DNA from: Punica granatum
Lineage: Eukaryota; Streptophyta; Magnoliopsida; Myrtales; Lythraceae
DNA: 64,000 nt
Reading direction: 5' to 3'
NCBI RefSeq assembly: GCF_007655135.1
Contig: NC_045132.1
Coordinates: 12,524,001-12,588,000 of the forward strand
The notes below the pieces were generated by a model that worked only from the letters and a program-made list of their open reading frames with translations, searched no databases and was not told the origin of the DNA. Of this stretch, positions 34,799 through 46,155 are shown in pieces. Each line of letters starts with the position of its first letter. Position 1 is the first letter of the stretch. The translations under genes were made by a program, and so were the position numbers.

Positions 34799-35061
34799 AC
34801 TCGGAGAGACACAGTCGTTCAAATGAATCTCTTTGCACTAGGTTTGCTTCTTCCATTCATGTCATGGCCTGTGTGAAGATTTTGTCCCTTCTGCCTTTCT
34901 TTTCCCGTTCTTTCTTGTTTTCACTTTTTTTTATTAAAAAAAATAATTTTTTTTCGTTTGTACTAGAGTCTACCTGCATTGGCGCTATGCTGGGTGTCGA
35001 TATATATACATACATACATATATATATATATATAAATGTATATGTATATGAGATTTTGTGG

Positions 35062-36110
35062 TAAGTGGCTGGTAATATTTCACACGACACGGTAACACGA
35101 TACGAATACGATACAAAATTAAACGAGTTTGGATTTGACATTTTTGATAATCAGTCTAAATGGGTCCAACCCATTTAAACACGATTAATAAGCGTGTCTT
35201 ACAGAGTTGACCTCGTGTAATCCGATTATACACAATTAAACATGTTTATTTAGACATGTTTAATCGTGTTACTATAATCATGAAACCCGTTAACTCGTTT
35301 ATATATTTGGATTTATCAAAATATCTTTTTGTAATCTTAACTTCCTAAGTCCCTATCTTAATTTCATTTTCTTTCTTTCACACAATCCAACACAGCACAA
35401 CCGTACTTCCACTTCTACTTCTACTTCTCTACTACCCTCCCTCAGATCTCATCTACGGTTTGATTTCCTTCTTCTCATCCATTAATGGCGAAGTTCTGCT
35501 TCTTCGCTTTTATTGCTCTCCTCTCCGTGCACTTCGCATTGTCTGCAGATTCACCTTAGATCTCACCCTCCCCTGCTCCCAAGCTCGCCGCCGACTCCAC
35601 TCCCACCATCTCCCCTTCGAAGCCCACCACTTCGCTGGCTCCCGCTCTAGCCAATGCGCCTCATGGCTCGATCTCATCCTCGTCGTCGCTACCTCCCTCG
35701 GATGCAATTCCCGCCTCTTTCCCGTCCACATCCCCCTCCCCTCCATCTCAATCTTCATGTTGACGTGTAACACATGTTGTGTTAACGTGTTCGGGTAAAC
35801 GAGTTAATCGGATAAACATGTCGTGTTAATGTATCCGGGTAACTGAGTTGATCGGATAAACAAGTTGTGTTCACGTGTTCGAATAACGTTTATAATAGTG
35901 TCGTGTATACGTGTACCTATTATGACACGTTTCGATAAATGGATTTAAACGTGTCTAAACAGGTTGACATGGATATAAACGTGTCGTGTATGAGTTTTCA
36001 AAACCTGACCCGTTTAATAATCGTGTCGTGTACGAATTATGACTTCGATAACACGAATCTATTTAGACACGACACGTATAAATACGACACGGCACGAATT
36101 GCCACCCCTA
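35062..36110. mobile_element. hAT-like non-autonomous element with captured gene
   Basis: The right end, read on the minus strand, begins TAGGGGTGGCAATTCGTG, a characteristic plant hAT terminus. The left end at about 35062 ('gtggctggtaat..cacacgacacgg') is an imperfect inverted copy. Both flanks are filled with subterminal 'cgtgtcgtgt' and 'aacacg' motifs typical of hAT transposase-binding regions. The middle, about 35336-35763, is different: pyrimidine-rich leader-like sequence followed by a GC-rich coding fragment. No 8-base target duplication is visible, so the exact left boundary is uncertain. Confidence 0.6.
35485..35763 (+). pseudogene. Captured arabinogalactan-protein-like fragment
   Basis: The frame starts ATG at 35485 and gives 'MAKFCFFAFIALLSVHFALS', a convincing signal peptide. 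After an in-frame TAG at 35557-35559 it continues in the same frame as a Pro/Ser/Ala/Thr-rich chain with SP, AP and TP dipeptides ('ISPSPAPKLAADSTPTISPS') to a TGA at 35761. This composition is that of classical arabinogalactan proteins, which are secreted and heavily glycosylated at hydroxyproline. The hydrophobic GPI-anchor signal at the C-terminus is missing: the frame runs into hAT-like sequence. The preceding 100 or so bases look like a CT-rich 5' leader. I interpret it as a host gene fragment carried by the element. The match is to the family type, not to a named gene. Confidence 0.6.
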
Positions 36111-37316
36111 GTCCCACCGGAGGTATGAAATTGCCGGCCTTATAGCTTTTGAATTTGACATTTTATTTTTTTATCATTTATTTATTAATCCAACGGCTAT
36201 AAAGTTTATGGTACCATACCGCTAGCGAGATGTCAAAATCTCCCATATATATTCTTCTTAGGTATATCCAGCAAAGTCGAAATCAATTTTTGTTTTATGT
36301 GATAATAATTATATTTTTGAATAAAAATTTAACAATATTATTATTAATTAAAAATATGATTTAATGATTACCAATGAAGGGGAGTAAAGAATTGATCAAG
36401 GTTGGGTGGGGAGAGAGAGAGAGAACGTGAGACGAGAAAGGCAGATTGAGAAAATTTTAGAGTAAAAAATTGGTGGTTAAATGATGATATAATTAAAATT
36501 ATTAATTTATTCATAATTTTCTAGTGATTTTTTGCTGTTAATTTTTAAGTTTGTTTATAATGAGCATTTTTTACAGCAGTAAAATTAAACAAACTGTTAC
36601 AGCCCCGTATCACTATCGAAAGAAAAATTACACAAACTATTTTCCTTCTCTTTTATAATAGTTTTAAACATTCAATATAAAAATTACATAAATTTATGAA
36701 ATATAAATATAAAATATAAGTATAAACTCTAAGTATATGTAAATGTGGAATTACTCTTTATGCGTCGATATATCTCTTATTATAAAATTAAAAAAATTGA
36801 ATAATGATTCATTTTTATCTCACATATCCCGGATATCTCTTCATATAAAAACTATCTGATCAACAATTTAAGAATAGATAGAACAGTAAAAAGAGAGATA
36901 TAAGAAACTACTAATTTCTCCGAATCTCCTATTTTCTCGCTCATTTCTGTGCCCGGCGGTGCTCTTTTCTATCGTTGCTCCCAGTTATATTTTCTTTCTT
37001 CACAACAGGCCAACTCATTGTAGTTCTATTGAATACTTTATATTTTATAAATAAATTATATATTAATATAAATATTTTCTACCGTATACATAAATATTAT
37101 GTGTAAATTTGTTTATTCTGTGTCGACATAATATCTTATTACAATTTTAGAGATTCGTGTAATACTGCACACAAATACTAATTAATGTTAACGTTGATTG
37201 GAAAAATGAGATTTGTTTTAAAAGGATAAATAATATATGCATAACAACATTGAGGAATGTGCCGAGATTTGGAAGCCTTGATGAGGTGAGGAGCGCGAAG
37301 TGAAGAGAGTGCATAT

Positions 37317-37365
<49 letters not shown>
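37317..37365 (+). repeat. 49-base poly-G homopolymer
   Basis: There are 49 uninterrupted G residues between 'catat' and 'cgggtggcg'. G runs of this length are rare in plant genomes and are prone to length error in sequencing. Confidence 0.95.
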
Positions 37366-37429
37366 CGGGTGGCGCTCATGAAATTCGCTATCGGTCAACC
37401 TTGATCTCTAATATTTCTTCATTGTCATG

Positions 37430-37776
37430 CCAAATTTGGATTGGGGCTGCTTCTGTTGTTAATTCTTAGAGGTCAAATTCAAAAGTAGTGGGGAGCCTGT
37501 TAGGTACACTCAAGAGTCCATTTAACTCTGTAGCGAAAACTCTTGCGAAAAATAAGGAGCGGATTCCTGAGATGGAATAGAATTTATGGACTTCCATCTT
37601 TCCAGGAATCCTTATGTCCGACAGGATGTCTTAACTGAGATTTTAGAAGGCTGAACTACGATTATATTATGCTGATTTTCTTAGGTGACTATTTCTCTTG
37701 TATTTTTTCCCCTCTGTAATTAGCTTGGGAGGTTCAACTATTATCCGGGCATTGTCATTTCTCAAAAAAAAAAAAA
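37430..37776 (+). mobile_element. Possible 5'-truncated LINE tail
   Basis: The segment ends in 13 A residues at 37764-37776 after a non-coding tail ('ccctctgtaattagcttggg'). Upstream, a broken frame can be read with scattered stops. The form, a short 3' fragment plus poly-A, fits a 5'-truncated non-LTR insertion. No target duplication was identified and the family is not proven. Confidence 0.3.
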
Positions 37777-39960
37777 GATTTAGTTTTTCGGTTGCAACGA
37801 AGACATATGGACTTAGTACAATAAAATAGAAATCCTAAACTAACAAATCGATACCAATAGTCCCACTAAATGTCGATGCTATTGTGCTATATTCCTTTTG
37901 ATAAATAAAAAAACAATAATTTCTCTTTAGTCATTTTCCATGTACCTCTTTCTAAATAATATTTATATATATATATATATATAAACACGTCTTAATCTTT
38001 TATCCTTTCTCATAATGTCGGTATTGCAGAACTTTTTTCATCTCTTCCTTAGCATAAAAACAAAAAAGAAAATATTATTCTGACTTCTAATATTCTTTAC
38101 TGATCAATATTACTTACCTTAGGGTTAGCGAGCCCTGGGTAGCTTCGACAGCCACAGATTCACTAAAGTTCATCCAGCTCCTACCACCCAATGATAAAGA
38201 CCAACAAGCTCCGGCAACCCAATGATAAAGACCCACTGTTTTCCCTATTTAATTAGAATTTTATTTTAATTTTTCAATTTTTCAGGTGCCACGTCAGAGG
38301 ATGTTTCGACATCAGCAAAAACCAATGAAAAAACCAATGGAAGCTAGATTTGATGCTAACTTGATAGTTCATGAATGACTTCTAATTAAGTAAATCAGTG
38401 TTACCCAAAAAAATAAGTAATTCAGCGTACTAGTTCGTTATCAACTATATTATCGGCTTGAAAACAGTAGTAAACTTGCAAGTGTTATAAACTTATTACC
38501 CAAGAATTAACCAATATATATATATATACACACTTTACTATCTTTTCTAATATACAAAATTTTTAGAAATCAAAATACTAATATTCAAAATTGTTTTGTT
38601 TTATATCTGTTTTTAACTTTTATTAACTTTACCATTAAAAAACAATCTTTAATAAAAAATGAAAAATAATTTGAAAAATATTAAAATTGATAAAATTGAA
38701 AGTAATAAAAGAAGCAAAAAGGAAGATGTTCGAAGAGAAGTAAGGGGGGTGTGCCAGGGGGTGCACACCAGGATTGGCTAATGGTAAGAGAGGGTAAAAT
38801 CTTAGAGTGGTCAAGTGAATCTGGCCACCAGCGCCTAATAAGGTAGTGACAGTATCATGTCCCCCACAAACTTCCGTTTGCTCTACCTCCGCTATTTTGC
38901 GTGCCTTTCTTTTGCTTATTGTATCTTTCTAATATTATTTACCCTTTTTGAAGAAATACTGAAAAACTAATGAGAAATGCATGGAAAATGGAAAACTTAA
39001 CAAGAAAAACACAATTAGCTAAAGCAAAATATGCTTGAAAGTACATGCTTTATGTTTTAACAACTTTTGCTTTTCACTTTATTAGAGAAAAGAGTAAAAT
39101 ATAGGCTTTTCCTAATCAACCCTTGTGAAATCTTTTCACCAATTAAATTAACAGTAATCTATTTTCCTATATTTGGTATCTCTATCAAAATTACAGGTAA
39201 TTTTGTTTAAGGTAAGAAAGGTGGGTATCCACTTTTTCTTCCCTTGATAGTAATGTACATTATCACTTGAGTGGAAATGTAAAGTGGGAATATAGATTAT
39301 CACAACCTAACTAAACATGTCAGTTTTGTCGGTATTGGGAATTTAAACTTATATTTTTAAGAATGTGGATAGATTCCTATATACCAAACGCCCTATACAA
39401 GAAACTTCATATTATAATTGTTTCAATTTTTGTAAAGATCTCATTAACCAACCTATTATCCTACTTCAAGGAATTAAAAAAAAAAAACAGAAGTTCTCTC
39501 TTAATCTAGCATATGAACAAGAAACTACCATTCCATTCTTTATTGTTGTTAATCGCCTGCTTTTACTGTCAAGTTAATTTGCACAAAAATCTAAGCTAAT
39601 CAATCTCAAAACTCAAATTTGCATAAAAAAAAAAAGCGAAAGCAATCTCGCATTCGTGAAATGCATGCGGGAGGGTTAGTCTATATTGAAGAGAAAGGCA
39701 TCCACATATTTTTATTTCTTGATATTTTATAATAAAAATAATGAAATTACACAATTGTCATTAATTAGAAAAAGTAACCAATTAATTAAAATGAACTTTG
39801 GATATTTTGGTAATATTACCATAATTTTCTCTTTCTTTATTCTTTTCACATTTTTCTCCCTCCATATCATTCATTAATTAATTTTCAAAAGATAACTTTT
39901 ACCTTATTTGAGTCAATTGGGATTTTTCATACTTTTCTTATATATTTAGTTATTTCACTT

Positions 39961-40381
39961 TGTTAGGGACCAAATTTTGGGATTTACCCATTCGAGTCTA
40001 CGAAGGCCCACCACCAGCCCCATATGGTCTCCTGGATTCACAAACATGAATTTTACTTAGGAATTAAGCAAAGATAGATTTATTTTCTATATCAGACTCC
40101 TAAAGATCAACCAAATATACCGAAGATGTTAGAGATAGGTAATTTTATATACCTATAATTCCCTATAAAAATACGGAGTTACGTGCTCTTATGGTCCAAT
40201 TAGGCACACTTGTTCTCTCACAAAAGAATCGTACTGACTTGAATGTTGGAGAGGAAAATTGGGGATCCACCCCGATCTCCCATTGTGCAAGCGTATCAGA
40301 TTTGTGACTTGAGGATTGTTCGTCATCAACTTTCACGAGGATTGCACGTGATCAATCACAAATTTTTTCAGGTCTGTAACA
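39961..40381 (+). repeat. Tat-like LTR with worn primer site
   Basis: The segment begins TGTTAGGGACC and ends CTGTAACA, giving TGTTA/TAACA terminal inverted repeats over 421 bases. A TATA-like 'cctataaaaatacgg' lies near 40163. The block 'gtactgacttgaatgttgga' resembles the conserved 3' part of plant Tat/Ogre-type LTRs. The bases just after it, 'tagtgccatctgagagaa', look like a worn form of TGGCGCCGTCTGTGGGAA. No second LTR was found, so the element is truncated. Confidence 0.5.
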
Positions 40382-43300
40382 CTAGTGCCATCTGAGAGAA
40401 ACGACACGAATAGTCAGTCACATCGGCTATTTTTCCATTATTTCAAGAAGACAGTGGTTTCGATAGGGAGCAAAACTGACCCCTATGCGGGGAGCTCTAA
40501 AGCTATAGGCAATAGTGACAAACAAGGCTCGATGAGGACTATTGAGGGGGCGAATGCCCCTCTTCCTAGAAGCTAAGTCATTTGATATTGATTAAGTCTC
40601 AAATTGAAAATTCAAATCGACAATTGTAAATAAGCATCCCCGTTGACCGAATTCGTTGGGAGTGGCTTCCGTTTGGAAATTTCCTTAAAGTTAGCTTGCA
40701 AAATCATGAAGTTGTTAGTTTTGGTTCATTGGTGTTACCCATTCTTTTAATTGGTCAGAACTAATTCAATACAGTATGCCCTAAAGACTATAAGTGCCTC
40801 AACATTTTAGTTATGAATATCGCATATTTTCATTAATTGAGCAAATATACTAGATTATATTATATGTGCATGTATAAGGTCCACAAGATCAAGTAAATGA
40901 TTTATGCACGTGGTAGATATAGTTGGACGTGTAGAAGGTATATGCCATGGATACTTAAGCCTAAAGTAATTATTCATAACCGGGGTGATGAAACTGGACA
41001 CTTCGTCATGTAAAGCTTATAACTTGAGGGTCTCCTAAATCTATGGGGATGGCTTGCCTTAGTCATCGGACCGGGTTCGAACTCATGGGGCTACTGCATG
41101 ATGCTAGCATCGAACAAGACCACGTAAAAGTGATAAATGCACGCTATCACAAAGAGGAATCAGATACTTCTATTGCTATAATATATTCATGAGCTCTTAA
41201 TCTTGAGCATGTGTGGATGAACCAACGAATTTGGGACCTTGTGCTATGATAGACTATGGTGACATCTTTTCTAGGTCAACAACTCCGTATGTTGGACATA
41301 TGACAATAGTTAGTTGAGTCATGCATATGCAATATAGAATCTACATCAACCTTATTAGACTCGGACTAATTGCCTCCTTAGGTCATCCTAGTAATCATCT
41401 AGAAATCAAACCCTTGGTGATGTGGCTCTATATCACATCGAGTGCTGAAAAACTTGTAGATCCTATTAGCCAGTGGAAAAGAAGTATGACACTCAGGGAT
41501 ATTCGCTTTTTTGGACGAGAAGCTCAATGATGAGATATAATTGAAGAGGTGAGAGTCAAATGGGACATGACTTCGACTACGGGTGTTATGAAGAAAGGTA
41601 GTATGTAGAGACACTTATAGGTCAAGGACAAGAGTTGCGCTTGACACAACAAGCCTCTGTAATTAATACAGTATCTAACACCAAAGTGCAACTCTATTTA
41701 TATAGTGGTAATAATCATAGTCAAAATGGCCTTAGTGTACTATTTGTCCACCAGAGCATTTTGGTCATTTTTGAAGCTAGTTAAACATGTCCTAGGTCCC
41801 TTCTCGAGTCTCATTCTCAACTGGTATATAAATATCTACGTTGTATGTGGTTGGTTCGACTTAATGATAAGTATGAATATGGGCTTTAATGAGGCCTATT
41901 TGGGCTTGGCCGTTCACTCTTATATTTAAGAAAACAATGGGAAACTTTTGGGCGTGCTGGAGAACTAATGAGACGCGCACATTCGGTTGAATGAGGTAGG
42001 AATAGAGGAGAAGATAGGGTTTAAGGCCCGCGATGATCAAGACGATGACAGGACTCGTGTATGCCACCACAGAAGCGGAGCCAAACAAGGCGCAAGGAGC
42101 TCAACTATCGCCCATCATCCTCAGCTCCTCCAGACATTCGGAATAGCCTCGAACAGCTTGCACCACTAGTCGCTACACCGGCTATCTTGCGAAGACCACA
42201 ACCCATGAAGCGAGGTAATTCAATAACCAATTGTTTGAGTTTCTACATCCTCGTATGATTGATGATCCTAGGTTTCTTTCGTTGTGTTTAAAGTTTTAAA
42301 GCCTAGGATATCAAGTTAGAAACCAGAAGTTGCTTGTGATTAATTTATTGAATGGGTTAATGACATGGATAGACATGTGGTTTCCCATTTTCCCACATCT
42401 AGCACGTGGTTTATATAATTACAAAAACATGCATGGGGTTTGAATTTCATTCCAATTCTAACATGTCTGTCGTCGAAATCTCTGTCAAATGCTTATGTGG
42501 CACATTTGATTGGCTTACGATTGCACATGTGGATATCAGCTGTTTGCAGCCCCTAGCATAACTAAAAATCCATTTTCGTCTAATGAAATGCTGACACGTG
42601 TAATCCAGACCCCACTACCTATTTTAGGAAGGCCCCAATATTTTTTATGTTCTAAATTTTGGCCCATCCACCCTTCTCTCCTCTGCAATTTCTCTCCTCG
42701 TCAACTCATGGCTGCTCCTCTGACATTGGCTGCCATTCAACTACCTCGAATCCCTCTAACCTCGGGGCAACTGCCACCTACCCCACTCCTCTCTCATATT
42801 CCCTTTCCTATCCCTCACCCTTCTGACGGCCTCAGCTTCCTCTGACGCGACCTCGTGGCTATCCCTACCCAACCCCCTCTCTCTCTTTTACATCTCTCCA
42901 ATCGCCCTACCTCAGCCACCTCTCTCAGGTCGCTCTCTCTTTGAATGACTCACTCCATTCCGATTCTTACTTGCCCGCCCATATGTCATCAGAAGCTTGA
43001 GATGGGATGGGGATTAAAGTGGACAAGACTAAAGAGTGTAGGAAGAGGAAGAAAGGGAGAGAGAGATCGGGTAGGTAGGGGCAACCATGATATCAAGTGG
43101 GGGCAATAGTGACCGGAGGTAGCCGAGGCTATCGAAGAGAGGGACAAGGCAGGTTAAGGGAGAGGGGGTAGTTGGGGGTGACTTTGAGGTTGGAGGCACC
43201 TAAGGTTGTAGGACAACAGACATTGCTGGAGTAACCACTAGGGTAGAGAGGAGGAGAGTGAAAGATTACACAAGCATAACAACAATGCGATAAAACCGAT

Positions 43301-46052
43301 GATAAAAAAAAATTTATCAAATAGGCATGCAAGTATTGAACCCGGAATCCTATTATGGTTTGTGATATCACCATCCATCAACTTAAATAACATGGCTTAA
43401 CATCTACGGAAAAGTTTTCTTTGAAGATTACCTCATGAAGCAAGAGTCTCATAGATGTCGGTGCAGAGCCGATCAATTGCTCGGCCTCTAGCTTGTCATC
43501 ACGGACTCGACTTTCACCAAGGAGCACCTCTCCATGCTTCGAAGCTGACCTGTGCCTTGCCCCACAATTGCACAAGAAAGCTCAAATGGAAGAAGATGCG
43601 ATGAGGTGGTCTCGAGGCAATCCCGAAACTCAAAACAAGTTCAATTTTGGCCCTCAATGGAAGTATGGAGCAGCAGCAGTAGCTGAACACTTTCAACTGT
43701 GTTCACTTTCAGCTGTGTTCACTTAGTCGTTGGCCTCCTTAAGACTCTCCTTTTAGATACTAACAAGTCTTAGATAGATACAAAAGGTAAGAGTTAATCT
43801 TAGCCATATGTATCTTTATATATATTGCATAATAAACCATAAGAGCCAAGTTTGCAACTTTAATCAATTCTCAATTAATTGGTATTGCAAACACATCCTT
43901 GTAATTGGTAAGACCTAACTTTAGTCCAAAAGAGAATAACCGAATTGCCCTCAAAATTAGTTTCCATATATAGACTTTTTATTATTGGTAACTTTCCAAA
44001 TAAGAAAACTTCTATCTATATCTCATATAAATATTCCTCATAGGATCCACCTCAGTTTTGAATTTGACTTCAGGATTTGCTAGCAGCCCTGCAATCGAAT
44101 TGCAAGTCTAATTCGATAATTGATTCCTAATTAACTGTCTTAATTAGAATCAATTAATCCTTGGCTTAAACTAGTCTTATTGTGTGTGACTAACTATGCC
44201 CATAATTACTTGGCAATAAGATTATAATATCAACTTCTTTGATATTACCGGAAACTCTTTTCTACACCAGAAGGCAAGATTCCCAAAATACTCTTGGCTC
44301 AATAAGTCATGGGTAACACATAGCACAACATACCACCCAAGTAATGACGAACGTGCGATTATGACATTCTTATGAACCAATGATCGTAGTTGTCGTGCAA
44401 TCGATCTCTTCATTACAAGATTCTGATCTAACCAGGATTTGGTTAATGTCAAACTCTATAGTTGACCTTAGGAGTCTTCGGGTTTCCATTCTTTGATCAA
44501 CAAGACTTAAACTACAAACTCCTTTCTATTTAAGTCCAATTACCTTGACCAAGGATTTCTTGATAAAAAATCAACCTCATATCTATAGGACATTTTTTAT
44601 GTTCACACAAGTTAATGAATCTCTTCATGACTAGTCACCTACTTTCATACACAACTAATTAAAGCCATTAGCTGTCGGATACCATGCCAGGCATAAGTAT
44701 ATAAACAGTAGTAAACTTTAGTCACCTATGTACAAGGTAACCATGCCATCTTAGGATCAAGGATTATATGCACTAATATTTCATTGACATTAATGAAATA
44801 CCATGCTTACATTATTATGTGTCATGTTCGACCTACTTATCACATAAGTGTCCACATGTATGTCTCGACATCTAATGTCGTATAGCATGGTACTTACTAT
44901 TCCATTATCATTAATATTGTATACTAATCATGGATACAAACATATATGACGATCTGCAAGAGTGATAATGCCCAATTCAGACTCCTACAACCGTGCACTG
45001 TTTTTAAGAAACTTGTATTCGATTACTCTGTCAATCATATTCTCAACTCATTGAGAATGAAGCATCTAACAAGAATCTTTTGGACTTATTCTGATAAACA
45101 TACACATATTATGAATAGCAGAACAATTAGCTGCCATAAACAGAAATTATCCAAAGTACATATAACAGCTTCAAGGCATATAGCTAATAGAGAGAGAAGT
45201 TGCAAAGAAAAAACAAAATTCTCACTTGCCAAAATCAAGTGTCTACACTAAACTCGAGATCAAAGACCTCAATTCTCACATGTCAGAGGAACAATCAGGG
45301 TTCTTAAACCCCACAATTCTCACATAGCTGCAAACCAAAAAATTCAATAAATTGAAAAATGAGTGCAAATCTAAGATCATATACCTTCCAAATCCACGAT
45401 GCCAAAATCTTCTTCCTGAGTCCCATGGCTCCATGAAGTTAAACAATCGAGCTTGCACCCCATGATGATACATTTTTCTCCTTCTAACAACTTGGAAGTA
45501 ACAGAGAGCTCTTCTTCTTCATCCTGTCAATTTGCTTGGGTAGTAATGGAAGATGAAAAAATCGAATAAAAATTTACAAGAGAAAGCTCGAGAAGATAAG
45601 TTCTAGTGAGCAGGGTGAGAGGATGAAGAAATTGGGGCTCAGGGTTTATGCTTTTTGGGGAAATTTTAGATCATTGGAAGATGATAAGCAGAGAGTGTGA
45701 TGGGGTGATGCGTAAATATGGTGGGTCCCTTAGTGTTCACGTACGTAAATGGATGGAAATTATATTGGAAGTTGTAACGAAAAGGCACTTTTATTACAAA
45801 ACAATATTCAGGTCAAAATTGAGAATTTTCGAAAAATTTAGGCCTCGTTTACTTTGAGAATTTTTTTCAATTTTTTGGAAAATTTTCATAAAAATTGGAA
45901 AAGCATAAAATATGTATTTACTTATTTAAAATGAAGAACAATTTTTAGGAAAAGAGATTTTTTGAAGTCCCCAAATTCAAAGCAATGAAAAGAAGTCGTT
46001 TTAATAGTTTTCAAATTTTCTTCCCTTTAATTGTAAGGTTCTACATCAATTA
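40382..46052. other. Non-coding repeat-derived DNA before the LARD element
   Basis: I find no supported gene. The parts 40767-41680 and 43720-44960 read like LTRs of old copia-type elements, but I could not define paired ends. 42660-43280 is a pyrimidine-rich half followed by a purine-rich half that are weak inverted copies of each other. A minus-strand mini-frame at 45385-45463 ends at a GT donor but leads into a stop after the nearest acceptor. Confidence 0.35.
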
Positions 46053-46057
46053 CTTTT

Positions 46058-46121
46058 TGTGAGACCCGGTATTTATTTTTCCAAATATGCATACATACAT
46101 ACATACATACATACATGTATT

Positions 46122-46155
<34 letters not shown>

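Larger units (their letters stand above)
36111..39960. other. AT-rich intergenic between element remnants
   Basis: No supported gene is present. The stretch holds a 49-base G run, a candidate LINE tail at 37430-37776, and (TA)n microsatellites at about 37965 and 38515. A conspicuous open frame at 37147-37398 is only the complement of the G run. Confidence 0.4.

Noticed and set aside
34488..34876. Plus-strand frames over the GAUT first exon
   Set aside because: They are antisense to the GAUT first exon and its leader and consist largely of the CT repeat translated as Ser-Leu.
37147..37398. Proline-run protein
   Set aside because: The proline stretch is only the complement of the 49-base G run, and nothing else supports a gene.
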